From: Bacillota bacterium
Lineage (GTDB): Bacteria; Bacillota; Clostridia; TANB77; CAG-465
Direction: 5' to 3'
Assembly (NCBI GenBank): GCA_023460235.1
Contig: JAEWRE010000043.1
Location: 62,001 to 126,000 of the forward strand
DNA length: 64,000 nucleotides
Positions 1-8,568 of this stretch are shown here, one piece after another. A program made the translations under genes and the position numbers. The notes beneath the pieces were generated by a model. That model saw only the letters and a program-made list of their open reading frames with translations. It had not been told where the DNA came from and ran no database searches. Within the stretch, counting starts at the first letter, position 1, and each line of letters starts with the position of its first letter.

Positions 1-417
1 TATGATGACGAAATAGGAAAAGTAAAGGAAAAAAGAAAAGCAGGATTTAAAAAGGCTTTATCTGGATTTGCTGAAACAGGTGGTGGTCTGGGAGGAGCAG
101 CTCTTGGTGCTACCCTTGGACTTGCAACAGGAGATAATCTTTTAAAATACGCTGGAATGGGGCTTGGAGCTGGAGATAAATTAGGAGAATCAGCTGTAAA
201 TGCAGGTTTTACAATAAAAGATACACTTACTCAAGTTGGCACTCAGTTTGATAGTTCTAAAAGAGCAGAAGCGAAGCAATACAAAGAATTAGCTAGTGAA
301 TTATCTAGTGTAATGTATAAGAAAAAAAGAGATGATAACAATTTAAAACAATCTAGAGAATTGTTGAAAAAACTCGGAAAAGAAACAAGTGAAAAAATAA
401 ATGCAGGTAATCTGTAA
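1..417 (+). CDS. C-terminal part of a glycine-rich membrane or secretion-module protein (5' end outside window)
   Basis: The reading frame is open from base 1, so at least 138 residues of a longer protein are visible. It starts with a basic stretch, then has a small-residue hydrophobic segment rich in Gly and Ala (residues about 27-60 of the visible part), and ends in a charged Lys/Glu-rich helix with coiled-coil character. The position, immediately before two single-pass membrane proteins and a wall hydrolase, matches where a VirB6-like channel protein sits in Gram-positive conjugation operons. The tail alone is too little to assign a family. The gap to the next gene is 18 bases, so the genes are probably co-transcribed. 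Confidence 0.6.
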   Translation, partial: YDDEIGKVKEKRKAGFKKALSGFAETGGGLGGAALGATLGLATGDNLLKYAGMGLGAGDKLGESAVNAGFTIKDTLTQVGTQFDSSKRAEAKQYKELASELSSVMYKKKRDDNNLKQSRELLKKLGKETSEKINAGNL

Positions 418-435
418 TATATAAAGGAGTAATAT

Positions 436-1014
436 ATGAAAATGAATAATACAATAAAAAGAATAAAATTATCTAAGAAACAATTATTGATTATAGCTAT
501 ATTATTCCTTTTATTTTTAATGATTTTAAAAAATGTAGTAGATAGTTTTAGTGGTAATAATATAAATTATAAGACTGCTAATGCTGAAACATTTATAAGT
601 ATGGCACAGGAAAACTATGATAGACAAGTATATTGGAATATTAATGATATAATTTCTAATTTTGTTTTCTCTTATCAAACTGTTGAAAATATGGATACCA
701 GTTCAATAGTTGAATACAATTATAACGGCTATAAATTAGAAGAATATTATGATACATTAGATATACAATATAAGAAATTTCTTGGTAAAACAGGATTTAT
801 AAATTTATCCAAAAGTATGTTAAGTAAATTTGCAATTCCTAGCGATAAGGGAATTAAAATTGTAACAGAAAAATTGATAAAAAAAATGTATAAAATAAAT
901 GATCAAGATATGTACTTTTGTGAACTTAATACTGTAAATCAAGATTATAAATCATACATTGGAATAAAAATAGACACAGTTAATAATACTTTTAATATAT
1001 TTTATATAGAATAA
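436..1014 (+). CDS. Single-pass membrane protein of the putative conjugation operon
   Basis: This 192-residue protein has an AAAGGAG ribosome binding site before its ATG. It has a short basic cytoplasmic N-terminus, one strong transmembrane helix at about residues 17-35, and an extracytoplasmic domain of about 150 residues rich in Tyr, Asn and Ile. I do not recognise the family. Topology and operon position, next to a second protein of the same layout and a wall hydrolase, resemble VirB8-like components of type IV secretion systems, but no diagnostic motif is visible. It could equally be an accessory protein specific to this element. Confidence 0.7.
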   Translation: MKMNNTIKRIKLSKKQLLIIAILFLLFLMILKNVVDSFSGNNINYKTANAETFISMAQENYDRQVYWNINDIISNFVFSYQTVENMDTSSIVEYNYNGYKLEEYYDTLDIQYKKFLGKTGFINLSKSMLSKFAIPSDKGIKIVTEKLIKKMYKINDQDMYFCELNTVNQDYKSYIGIKIDTVNNTFNIFYIE

Positions 1015-1025
1015 GGGGGAACGAT

Positions 1026-1847
1026 ATGGTTGATGATTTGAAAAGAAATATTACCCTTGTAATAATTGCTGCAATAGTATATATAATTATATTTGTGGTA
1101 ATAATTGTTAAAGTTTGGTCTCCAAATAAAAATAATACCATTATTAAGTACAAAACTATAGATTTTGAATCAAATGTTACCAGTACGTATATTGGTGAGT
1201 TAAAAGGATTACTTATGTCTAAGAATATTGATGAATTATATAGTAAGCTTGACTTAAATTACATTAAGGATAATAATTTTAATAAAGAAACTTTTACTCA
1301 ATATGCTAATTCTAAGCGACTATTTAACGATAATGCTGTTTTTTATGAATATGAAGTGGCTAATGATGGAGATACTTATATTTATATTTTTAAATATAGA
1401 AGTAATGGATTTGAAAGAACTGTTAATATTATTGAAACTAAACCTTATGAATATACTATATCTTTTGAACAAAACTCAATACCAGGTATTGGAAAAATTA
1501 ATCTTGATACAGTAAAAAATAATATTAGATTTGAAATTAAGACACTATTGACTTCTAGCGAAAATATTAAATATCAAGCAAAGATAACAAATCAAGGATC
1601 AGTAGATGCTACATTTGATTTTTTAAGTATCAACGGTGTATCTCTTATAAAAAATGATGGAAGTATAATTAGTTTAGCAGCTGTTGTTGCTTCTTCTGAC
1701 AATGAGGGAATAATACACCCAAATTCAAATATTACTAAAGAATTATTTTTTAACATAAACTATCAAGAATTTAAAAATATAAAAGGTATTGTTTTTGAAA
1801 ATGTAAATATATCAGATACCCAAACTGATATCGAAGTTGATTTTTAA
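1026..1847 (+). CDS. Single-pass membrane protein of the putative conjugation operon
   Basis: This 273-residue protein starts 11 bases after the previous gene behind a GGGGGA ribosome binding site. One transmembrane helix (about residues 10-30) is followed by two apparent extracytoplasmic parts. The first (about 40-140), with alternating helices and strands, could be an NTF2-like fold of the kind seen in VirB8. The second (about 150-270) is strand-rich and resembles an Ig-like or DUF5067-like sandwich. These fold suggestions are inference from residue pattern only. The tight spacing with neighbours implies one operon. Confidence 0.7.
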   Translation: MVDDLKRNITLVIIAAIVYIIIFVVIIVKVWSPNKNNTIIKYKTIDFESNVTSTYIGELKGLLMSKNIDELYSKLDLNYIKDNNFNKETFTQYANSKRLFNDNAVFYEYEVANDGDTYIYIFKYRSNGFERTVNIIETKPYEYTISFEQNSIPGIGKINLDTVKNNIRFEIKTLLTSSENIKYQAKITNQGSVDATFDFLSINGVSLIKNDGSIISLAAVVASSDNEGIIHPNSNITKELFFNINYQEFKNIKGIVFENVNISDTQTDIEVDF

Positions 1848-1864
1848 GAAGGTGGTGACTTAAC

Positions 1865-4800
1865 TTGAATTATAATGACGAAGATGAAGAAGATGAAAAT
1901 GGACAAGTACAGGAAGATGCTCAAAATGAGGAAGTTGCAAATCAAAGTAATTCTAGTAAATTTTCTAATTTTCTTAAGAACCCTATTAGAAGTTTTGGAA
2001 GTAGAGCTACAAATGCTGTTGGTAACCTTATAAGAGAGGTATGGAATAAAGTTCCACTTAAAATAAAATTACTTATTGTAGCTGGAATAGTTTTCCTTAT
2101 AATAATAATTGTAATAATACAAGGTGTAATAAAGGAAGCAAGTAAATCAGTTATAGATAGCATAGATACATCAATTGCTGACTCTATAATTAAAGACCTT
2201 GATCCTGATACACAAAAATTATATGAGAACAAAGGAAGTTTAATAAGATTTAAAATAAAAGATATAGATACCATGTATCAAACTTTTCTAAAACAAGAAA
2301 TTAAAACAGCTGAAACAAAAGAAGCATTAGAAAAAGTCTATGGAATTAATAATGTAAATTCTGATAAAAGAATTGTTAACGTTAACGATAGAATAGAATT
2401 ATATAAACATATATTATTTACCGAAAAGTATAACTTTAATAATATTAAATGGAAACAGTATAGTCATATTGAAAATGGAACAGATTCTCAATTAACAGAA
2501 GATACTGAACTTGGGTTAAAGTATCCAAAGGATCAAAATAATACTGAATTGGATACATTTATTAATTTTACATTACCATATATTCAGACATGGTTTATTC
2601 CGCTTTCTATGAATTCTGGTAATCTAAATAAAGGACTCGATAATGATACTCAAAAAGGTAAGAATTTTACCTATAGCATAATAAAAGAAGCATTTAGTGA
2701 TATATTAGTCAATAGATATGATGTACAAAAATATACTTTAAATACAAAATATAATGAATATGACGAAATAAGCAAACATATTGAATATACAATTGGTAAA
2801 AATACAAGTACTGTTTATGTTTTTAACCCAGTTACAGGCAAAGAAGAAGCAGTAACAAAAGATACATACTATATAGTTAGTTCTAAAGAAGTTGAAGAAC
2901 CAGGTAACAAAAGGCATGTTAATGAAAGATTGAATACTGATGGCCGTGTTGACCCTTTAAAAGAAGATTTTGTTAGCGATAGTACTACTATAAAAAACAA
3001 ATATTTTATAAAAGAGGCCAAGACTTTTGATGTAATGCAAGTAAATAGTTTTGAATATAAAAAGTATAGTGAAAAGGACACGAAGAGCAGAATAAATGCT
3101 AAATCTGAAGTTGAAACTAAAAAAGATAAGTATTATGTCGAAGGTAAAATACCAAGTTTTTCTATTCCTCAAAGTACTGGTACTTTTTCAGGTGATTCAT
3201 TTATTGTTAAAGACGGAAATACTCATTATATTAGTAGAATATGGGAAGATGATTTAACTCAAAATTCTAATGAAACAAAATTATATACATATGATGATGT
3301 TGTTGAGTATAACGAAAATAAAGATTCAAATCCTAGTAAGACAACTATTGCTAAAGAATTATTTAATGCAAGTATTAGTGATGTTGATTATTACCAATTA
3401 TATGAATCTGATAAAACATTAAATAGAATTGATCTTATTAATTCAAACCCTGGAATTTATGCTAATTATTTAAACGAAGGATCAGAATACTCAAATTATG
3501 TTGGATATTCTAGACCATATTTAAAATATTCATATATAGAATTAAAAGATCTACTTGAAAATATGAAACAAAAATATGGTAAAATTCCATTTATTTATGG
3601 TAGAACTCTTGGAATAGATGAAACTTATTTTTCATCCGGTACAAATGGTGTTGGTACAACAGCAGGAGCCGGTCTCGGGGCAATGGTTAATAGAGCTATT
3701 GAACTTGGAGAATCTGGAGGTGTATGGCATTATTGCCAAGGTGGAAGTAATATTACTGTTTCAGGAGATTTAGGTAGGGGCTTCTTTAATACAATAGAAG
3801 AAATGAATGGCTTAATTTCAAATGGAATTATGCAAGGAATGGATTGTAGTGCCTTTGTTTGGTCAATGTATAAAACATACACTGGTATAGACATATCAAA
3901 TTCTGGTGGTGCTAATTCTGGTATGATTGCTGCTGTTGCTAAGTCAAATAGTGGCAAAAGCTTACCTGGAGCAGAAAATATAACAGTTGACTTTAATAGC
4001 ATTACTAATCTTGATGATTTACAACCTGGTGATGTACTTTATAGAGAAGGACACATAGGATTATATGTTGGTAAGATAAACGGCAAATACATGCAAGTTG
4101 ATCTTGGCGGCCCAGGTGGACTTGCTGATGGAAGACTATGTAGTTTTTCATCTGGTACAAATCATGATTGGGTTGGGCCAAAGTATCATGAAATTACTAC
4201 CACTACATATACAAATTATATACACTATAGTGGCTTTGCTACAGGATCTGTTGTTGAGGAAGATATATTTAATTCTGGAACAGTATCATTAGAGGATCAA
4301 AAAGAATTATTAGCTAGTATTGATAATTATAATTCAGGAAAAAGTAGTAGTCAATGGGGAACAGTAAATAATGCCTGGACTTTACAATACTATAGAGATA
4401 ATGATGTAGAACTAATAGCTAGAATAATATGTCATGAAAATGGATTATACAATACTTCTGAAACTAATGAAGGCGCTGTTGAAATGGTAAAATATATGAC
4501 ATTAATAATGATGAATAGAATCTATGGAATATCTGGTAATGGTGGAGCTGGAACAGCATATGACGCTATATTAGCTAAAAATCAATTCTATTCTGGAAGT
4601 GGAAGATATGATGCATTTAATCAAGCACCTCCTCAATGGGTAAGACAATTAGTATATGATATATATAATGGGATTCAAGCACCTCCAGAATATTGGGATA
4701 AAGATTTATATTATTGGGCTGGGCCTAGTGATGGTTCAAGTGTATGGAGTACAGGAGCATGGACAGGAAATTCAACTCAAGATTATTCTCAAGTTGTCGC

Positions 4801-4969
4801 TATAAAAATTGATAATTCTTGGGTATGGCATTGTTTCATGAAATTAGTACCAAAGGGAACTGGAAATAGAAGTATAATTAGCCCAAGTAATGGATATTAT
4901 AACAATCAATGGCATATCAGTAGTAGTGCTACTTTAGCACCTGGAAAAACAAGTGTATATATTCCATAA
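1865..4969 (+). CDS. Membrane-anchored bifunctional cell-wall hydrolase (NlpC/P60 plus SleB-like), VirB1-like
   Basis: This 1034-residue protein starts at a TTG behind GAAGGTGGTGA. An acidic N-terminus is followed by one transmembrane helix (about 67-87), a long extracytoplasmic linker region, an NlpC/P60 cysteine peptidase domain (about 620-790) and a SleB-like hydrolase domain (about 845-1010). The peptidase domain shows the catalytic Cys in the motif MDCSAF (Cys661) and the His in EGHIGLYVG (His730). The second domain has the ARIICHENG stretch with Glu858 as candidate catalytic acid, followed by a helix ending in MMNRI, typical of SleB/CwlJ-type hydrolases. Two-domain wall hydrolases of this kind (for example Tn916 Orf14/CwlT) open peptidoglycan for conjugation channels, which fits the neighbouring genes. 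The order and the large anchor region differ from Tn916. Confidence 0.85.
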   Translation: MNYNDEDEEDENGQVQEDAQNEEVANQSNSSKFSNFLKNPIRSFGSRATNAVGNLIREVWNKVPLKIKLLIVAGIVFLIIIIVIIQGVIKEASKSVIDSIDTSIADSIIKDLDPDTQKLYENKGSLIRFKIKDIDTMYQTFLKQEIKTAETKEALEKVYGINNVNSDKRIVNVNDRIELYKHILFTEKYNFNNIKWKQYSHIENGTDSQLTEDTELGLKYPKDQNNTELDTFINFTLPYIQTWFIPLSMNSGNLNKGLDNDTQKGKNFTYSIIKEAFSDILVNRYDVQKYTLNTKYNEYDEISKHIEYTIGKNTSTVYVFNPVTGKEEAVTKDTYYIVSSKEVEEPGNKRHVNERLNTDGRVDPLKEDFVSDSTTIKNKYFIKEAKTFDVMQVNSFEYKKYSEKDTKSRINAKSEVETKKDKYYVEGKIPSFSIPQSTGTFSGDSFIVKDGNTHYISRIWEDDLTQNSNETKLYTYDDVVEYNENKDSNPSKTTIAKELFNASISDVDYYQLYESDKTLNRIDLINSNPGIYANYLNEGSEYSNYVGYSRPYLKYSYIELKDLLENMKQKYGKIPFIYGRTLGIDETYFSSGTNGVGTTAGAGLGAMVNRAIELGESGGVWHYCQGGSNITVSGDLGRGFFNTIEEMNGLISNGIMQGMDCSAFVWSMYKTYTGIDISNSGGANSGMIAAVAKSNSGKSLPGAENITVDFNSITNLDDLQPGDVLYREGHIGLYVGKINGKYMQVDLGGPGGLADGRLCSFSSGTNHDWVGPKYHEITTTTYTNYIHYSGFATGSVVEEDIFNSGTVSLEDQKELLASIDNYNSGKSSSQWGTVNNAWTLQYYRDNDVELIARIICHENGLYNTSETNEGAVEMVKYMTLIMMNRIYGISGNGGAGTAYDAILAKNQFYSGSGRYDAFNQAPPQWVRQLVYDIYNGIQAPPEYWDKDLYYWAGPSDGSSVWSTGAWTGNSTQDYSQVVAIKIDNSWVWHCFMKLVPKGTGNRSIISPSNGYYNNQWHISSSATLAPGKTSVYIP

Positions 4970-4985
4970 TTTAAGGAGATAACTT

Positions 4986-5813
4986 ATGCAAGATAAGAAA
5001 AATGAAAAATTTAATATTAATAGTGGTGTTCATAAAAGAACACCACATAAAATAAAATATTCCTTTGAACAGTTAGAACAAATAAAAAAAGAAGAACAAG
5101 TTTTAGATATGTATGTTGATATTGTTGATGATAGCCTTAACATGATAGGTGTTGTTGGAACAGATATTAAAGCTATAATACCAAGAGATGAAGCATCCAG
5201 TATTGTTGGTGAAGATGGCTTAGTTGAGGAAAAACACATTATTAATAAAAAAGGTAAAATAATACAAGCTTGTATAAAAGATATAATTAGAAATGGTGAT
5301 AATATTGAATTGATACTTTCAAAAAAAATATTAGAACTTAAGGTTAGAAAATGGATGTATATGCATCTAAAACCGGGAATGAAACTTAAGGGGATAGTTG
5401 TTAGTACAACAGAATATGCTGCATTTGTAGATGTGGGCGGTGGAGTTACAGGAATTCTTAAATTACCAGATATATCTGATATTGTTCTTCAACATTCAAA
5501 AGATGTATTTAGACTAGGTCAAAGAATAAATGTTATTGTAAAAAAATATGATAGAGATACTGGTAGAATAGAACTTACATATAAAGAATTATTAGGTTCC
5601 TTTGAAGATAATGTTAAAAAATTTAAAGAAGGCGATATAGTAGAAGGTATAGTTAGAAATAGGATAAAAACAGGAGTTTTTGTTGAATTAAAACCTAATA
5701 TTATTGGACTTGCAGAACATGTTAATGGAATAGAATATGGTCAGAAAGTTTTAGTAAGTATAAAGAGAATAATACCAGAAAAAAGAAAAATAAAACTAAT
5801 AATTATAGGTTAG
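4986..5813 (+). CDS. Tandem S1-domain RNA-binding protein
   Basis: This 275-residue protein carries two S1-type OB folds near its C-terminus: about residues 122-197 (starting PGMKLKGIVVS, with AAFVDVGGG) and about 208-270 (GDIVEGIVRNRIKTGVFVEL). The first 110 residues look like a further strand-rich domain with no clear signature. It starts 17 bases after the wall hydrolase behind TAAGGAG and is followed by a terminator, so it ends the operon. S1 repeats bind RNA and are typical of ribosomal protein S1 homologs. Their role in a conjugation-like operon is unclear. No membrane segment or signal peptide is seen, so it is probably cytoplasmic. Confidence 0.8.
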   Translation: MQDKKNEKFNINSGVHKRTPHKIKYSFEQLEQIKKEEQVLDMYVDIVDDSLNMIGVVGTDIKAIIPRDEASSIVGEDGLVEEKHIINKKGKIIQACIKDIIRNGDNIELILSKKILELKVRKWMYMHLKPGMKLKGIVVSTTEYAAFVDVGGGVTGILKLPDISDIVLQHSKDVFRLGQRINVIVKKYDRDTGRIELTYKELLGSFEDNVKKFKEGDIVEGIVRNRIKTGVFVELKPNIIGLAEHVNGIEYGQKVLVSIKRIIPEKRKIKLIIIG

Positions 5814-5827
5814 TTAATATGAATTTT

Positions 5828-5877
5828 AGTAATAATTCCAGATGCGTTTATATCTGGAATTATTACTATGCTATTTT
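5828..5877 (+). terminator. Rho-independent terminator of the left operon
   Basis: A 15-base inverted repeat (5828-5842 with 5853-5867, arms AGTAATAATTCCAGA and its complement) encloses a 10-base loop and is followed by a T-rich stretch. It separates the S1-domain gene from the next promoter. Confidence 0.7.
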
Positions 5878-5888
5878 TATGTAAACTC

Positions 5889-5917
5889 TTGAAAGCCGCT
5901 TAAATATATGATATAAT
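5889..5917 (+). promoter_or_regulatory. Sigma-A type promoter of the DUF5684-like gene
   Basis: TTGAAA (5889-5894), a 17-base spacer and TATAAT (5912-5917), with an extended -10 TGA just upstream. A ribosome binding site GGAGG follows 20 bases later. Confidence 0.75.
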
Positions 5918-5948
5918 ATAATTATAAAAAAATGATGGAGGTTTTTAC

Positions 5949-6308
5949 ATGTTAAATACTCAGTTTGGAAGCGGTACAACTATATTATTAGTTTTGGGTT
6001 TTATGATAACACTTGTTATGATTATTGGTTTATGGAAAGTATTTAATAAGGCAAAGCAACCTGGTTGGGCAAGTTTAGTACCAATATATAATTTTGTTAC
6101 ATTATTACGGGTAGCAAAATTACCGGTAATATTAATACTATTACTAATTTTCCCAGCTACAGGAATACCAATGTTTATCCTATTATATGCTAAAGTTGGA
6201 ATCGAATTCAAAAAGGGTTTTTGGTTCTGTTTAGGACTCATCTTATTAAATCCAATTTTTATAATTATACTTGGATTTGATAAATCGGAATATAACAAAA
6301 TAGAATAA
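5949..6308 (+). CDS. Small membrane protein, DUF5684-like
   Basis: This 119-residue protein has three to four hydrophobic segments (about 8-28, 52-75 and 88-105). Between the first and second it carries a conserved-looking stretch, KAKQPGWASLVPIYNF, that matches my memory of DUF5684 proteins, small multi-pass membrane proteins often found with signal peptidase genes. The function is unknown. It has its own promoter and terminator, so it is monocistronic. The start follows ATGGAGG. Confidence 0.8.
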   Translation: MLNTQFGSGTTILLVLGFMITLVMIIGLWKVFNKAKQPGWASLVPIYNFVTLLRVAKLPVILILLLIFPATGIPMFILLYAKVGIEFKKGFWFCLGLILLNPIFIIILGFDKSEYNKIE

Positions 6309-6321
6309 TAATTTTATTATT

Positions 6322-6366
6322 TATGGTTGGAAGTAATTATAAGTTACTTCGGCCATATTTTTATTT
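6322..6366 (+). terminator. Terminator after the DUF5684-like gene
   Basis: Stem ATGGTTGGAAGTAA paired with GTTACTTCGGCCAT (with G-T wobbles), followed by a run of T. Confidence 0.65.
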
Positions 6367-6395
6367 ATATTTTTAAGTTTATTTTTTGTAAACTA

Positions 6396-6424
6396 TTGAT
6401 TTTCTAAATAAAATATGTTATTAT
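6396..6424 (+). promoter_or_regulatory. Promoter of tRNA-Arg
   Basis: TTGATT, 17-base spacer, TATTAT preceded by TGT (extended -10). The tRNA starts 23 bases downstream. Confidence 0.6.
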
Positions 6425-6446
6425 ATATAAGTACTTAAGAGTACAT

Positions 6447-6523
<77 letters not shown>

Positions 6524-6530
6524 AATAAAA

Positions 6531-6573
6531 AAGAGTTAAGTGAATTTTTCAAATTCGCTTAACTCTTTTTTTG
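6531..6573 (+). terminator. Terminator after tRNA-Arg
   Basis: 17-base stem (AAGAGTTAAGTGAATTT and its near-perfect complement), loop TTC, then a run of T. Confidence 0.9.
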
Positions 6574-6674
6574 TTTTGTATAAGATTATTTATTTTAAAA
6601 ATAATAATTATAAATTTATTCTACTACTTTTAAATATATGATATAATATAGTAAGTATATGAAAGAGGTGTAAT

Positions 6675-8456
6675 ATGGAAAAAGAAATAAAGTATAAATG
6701 GAATTTAGCAGATATATATGAATCTGATGAAAAAATGTATTCTGATTTAGAAAAGTGTAAAGTTGTAACTGATGTAATTGAAGAATTTAAAGGTACACTT
6801 GGAGATTCCTCAGAAAACATTTTTAATTGTTATTTGAAATTAGAAGAATTGAATAAGATAGTAATTAAAGTATATGGATATTCAATGTTAAAGCATCATC
6901 AAAATATGGGTGATGTAAATAACTTAAAAATGTTTAAAGATGTGCAAAATGTACAAAATGATATTGATTCTAGGCTTTCATTTATATTACCAGAAATAGT
7001 TGAAATCAGTGATGAAACCTTAATTAGTTATTTAAATGAAAATGATAACTTAAAGAAATATAAAAGGGTTATAGAAAAGATACTAAAAGATAAAAAACAT
7101 GTATTAAATAAAGAAGCTGAATATGTGATTTCTAAATATTCTGAAATACTTAATTCAATGGACGATATTTACTCAATGTTATCAAATGTTGATTTTAAGT
7201 TTGAAGACATATATGATTCAAATAATATGCTAAATGAACTAACTCTTGCAAAATATAGTAAATACATGAGCTCTAAAGATAGAAAATTAAGGGAAAATGC
7301 CTTTAATACTGTCCATTTAGAGTATAAAAAATATATAAATACTATAACTGAAATATATATAAATTCTGTAAAAAAAGATTCAATTACTAGTAAACTAAAA
7401 AACTACAATTCATCGATTGAAAATGCAGTGTATAATGATGATGCAAGTATTGAAGTATATAACAGTTTATTAAAAAGTGTTAATGATAATATAAATATTA
7501 ATTATAGATACATGAATCTAAAGAAAAAGATGTTAAAAATGAATGAATTACATCTTTATGATATGTATGTAAATGATTTAAATGAATTTGATGAAGAAAT
7601 ATCATATACAGAATCAATGGATATAATAAAAAAAGCATTAAGTCCATTAGGAAACGATTATATATCGGTTATTGATAAAGCATTTTCAAATAGATGGATA
7701 GATGTTTATGAAAGTGAAAATAAACATAATGGTGCATACAGTATGGGAGTATATGGTGTTCATCCATATATTTTGTCTAACTATACTAATGATGTAGAAT
7801 CAGTTAGTACAATTGCTCATGAACTAGGTCATACAATGCATTCATATTATTCTTCAATGTCACAACCATATATTTATTCAAATTATACAATATTAGTTGC
7901 TGAAGTAGCCTCTACAGTAAATGAAATGTTACTTAGTGAATATATGATAAATAATGAAAATGACAATAGAAAAAAGGCTGCGCTTATTAATTCTCAAATA
8001 GATAGAATAAGAGCTACATTAATTAGGCAAACAATGTTTGCTGAATTTGAAAAAACAGTTCATGATAAAGTAAATGAAAATATTTCTCTTTCTTCAGATG
8101 ATTTATGTGAAATTTATTTAGAAATAAACAAAAAATATTTTGGAGAAAATGTTGTAGTTGATGACAATATACAATATGAATGGGCAAGAATTCCTCATTT
8201 TTATAGTTCATTTTATGTGTATAAATATGCTACAGGTATTTCTTCTGCAATATATATTGCAAATAGCATACTAAATAAAAAAGAGGGATATGTTGAAAAG
8301 TACATTAACATGTTAAAGTTAGGTGGATCTAAAGATTCTCTTGATATATTAAGAAGTGTAGATGTAGATTTAGAAACAGATACACCAGTAAAAGAAGCAT
8401 TAAAATATTATGAGAAAAAAATTATTCAATTAGAAGAAATTCTAAATCAAATATAG
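6675..8456 (+). CDS. pepF: Oligoendopeptidase F (M3 family zinc metallopeptidase)
   Basis: This 593-residue cytosolic oligopeptidase has the zinc-binding HExxH motif as HELGH at residues 382-386 in the context STIAHELGHTMHSYYS. The downstream VAEVASTVNEML stretch supplies the third ligand Glu. The N-terminal half is the helical lobe of the M3 family, and the length is typical of PepF (about 600). It has its own extended -10 promoter (TGATATAAT at 6639-6647) and a GAGGTG ribosome binding site. PepF degrades 7-17 residue peptides in the cytoplasm. Confidence 0.95.
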   Translation: MEKEIKYKWNLADIYESDEKMYSDLEKCKVVTDVIEEFKGTLGDSSENIFNCYLKLEELNKIVIKVYGYSMLKHHQNMGDVNNLKMFKDVQNVQNDIDSRLSFILPEIVEISDETLISYLNENDNLKKYKRVIEKILKDKKHVLNKEAEYVISKYSEILNSMDDIYSMLSNVDFKFEDIYDSNNMLNELTLAKYSKYMSSKDRKLRENAFNTVHLEYKKYINTITEIYINSVKKDSITSKLKNYNSSIENAVYNDDASIEVYNSLLKSVNDNININYRYMNLKKKMLKMNELHLYDMYVNDLNEFDEEISYTESMDIIKKALSPLGNDYISVIDKAFSNRWIDVYESENKHNGAYSMGVYGVHPYILSNYTNDVESVSTIAHELGHTMHSYYSSMSQPYIYSNYTILVAEVASTVNEMLLSEYMINNENDNRKKAALINSQIDRIRATLIRQTMFAEFEKTVHDKVNENISLSSDDLCEIYLEINKKYFGENVVVDDNIQYEWARIPHFYSSFYVYKYATGISSAIYIANSILNKKEGYVEKYINMLKLGGSKDSLDILRSVDVDLETDTPVKEALKYYEKKIIQLEEILNQI

Positions 8457-8457
8457 T

Positions 8458-8506
8458 AAAATACAGTAATTATCTACGTAATGTAGTTTAATTACTGTAT
8501 TTTAAT
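8458..8506 (+). terminator. Terminator after pepF
   Basis: Stem AAATACAGTAATTA with TAATTACTGTATTT around an 18-base loop region, followed by T-rich DNA. It ends just after the pepF stop codon. Confidence 0.75.
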
Positions 8507-8568
8507 TTTAATTAAGTATTATTATTTACTATATTAATTTATAGTGATATAATCTTAAAAGTGATGTT

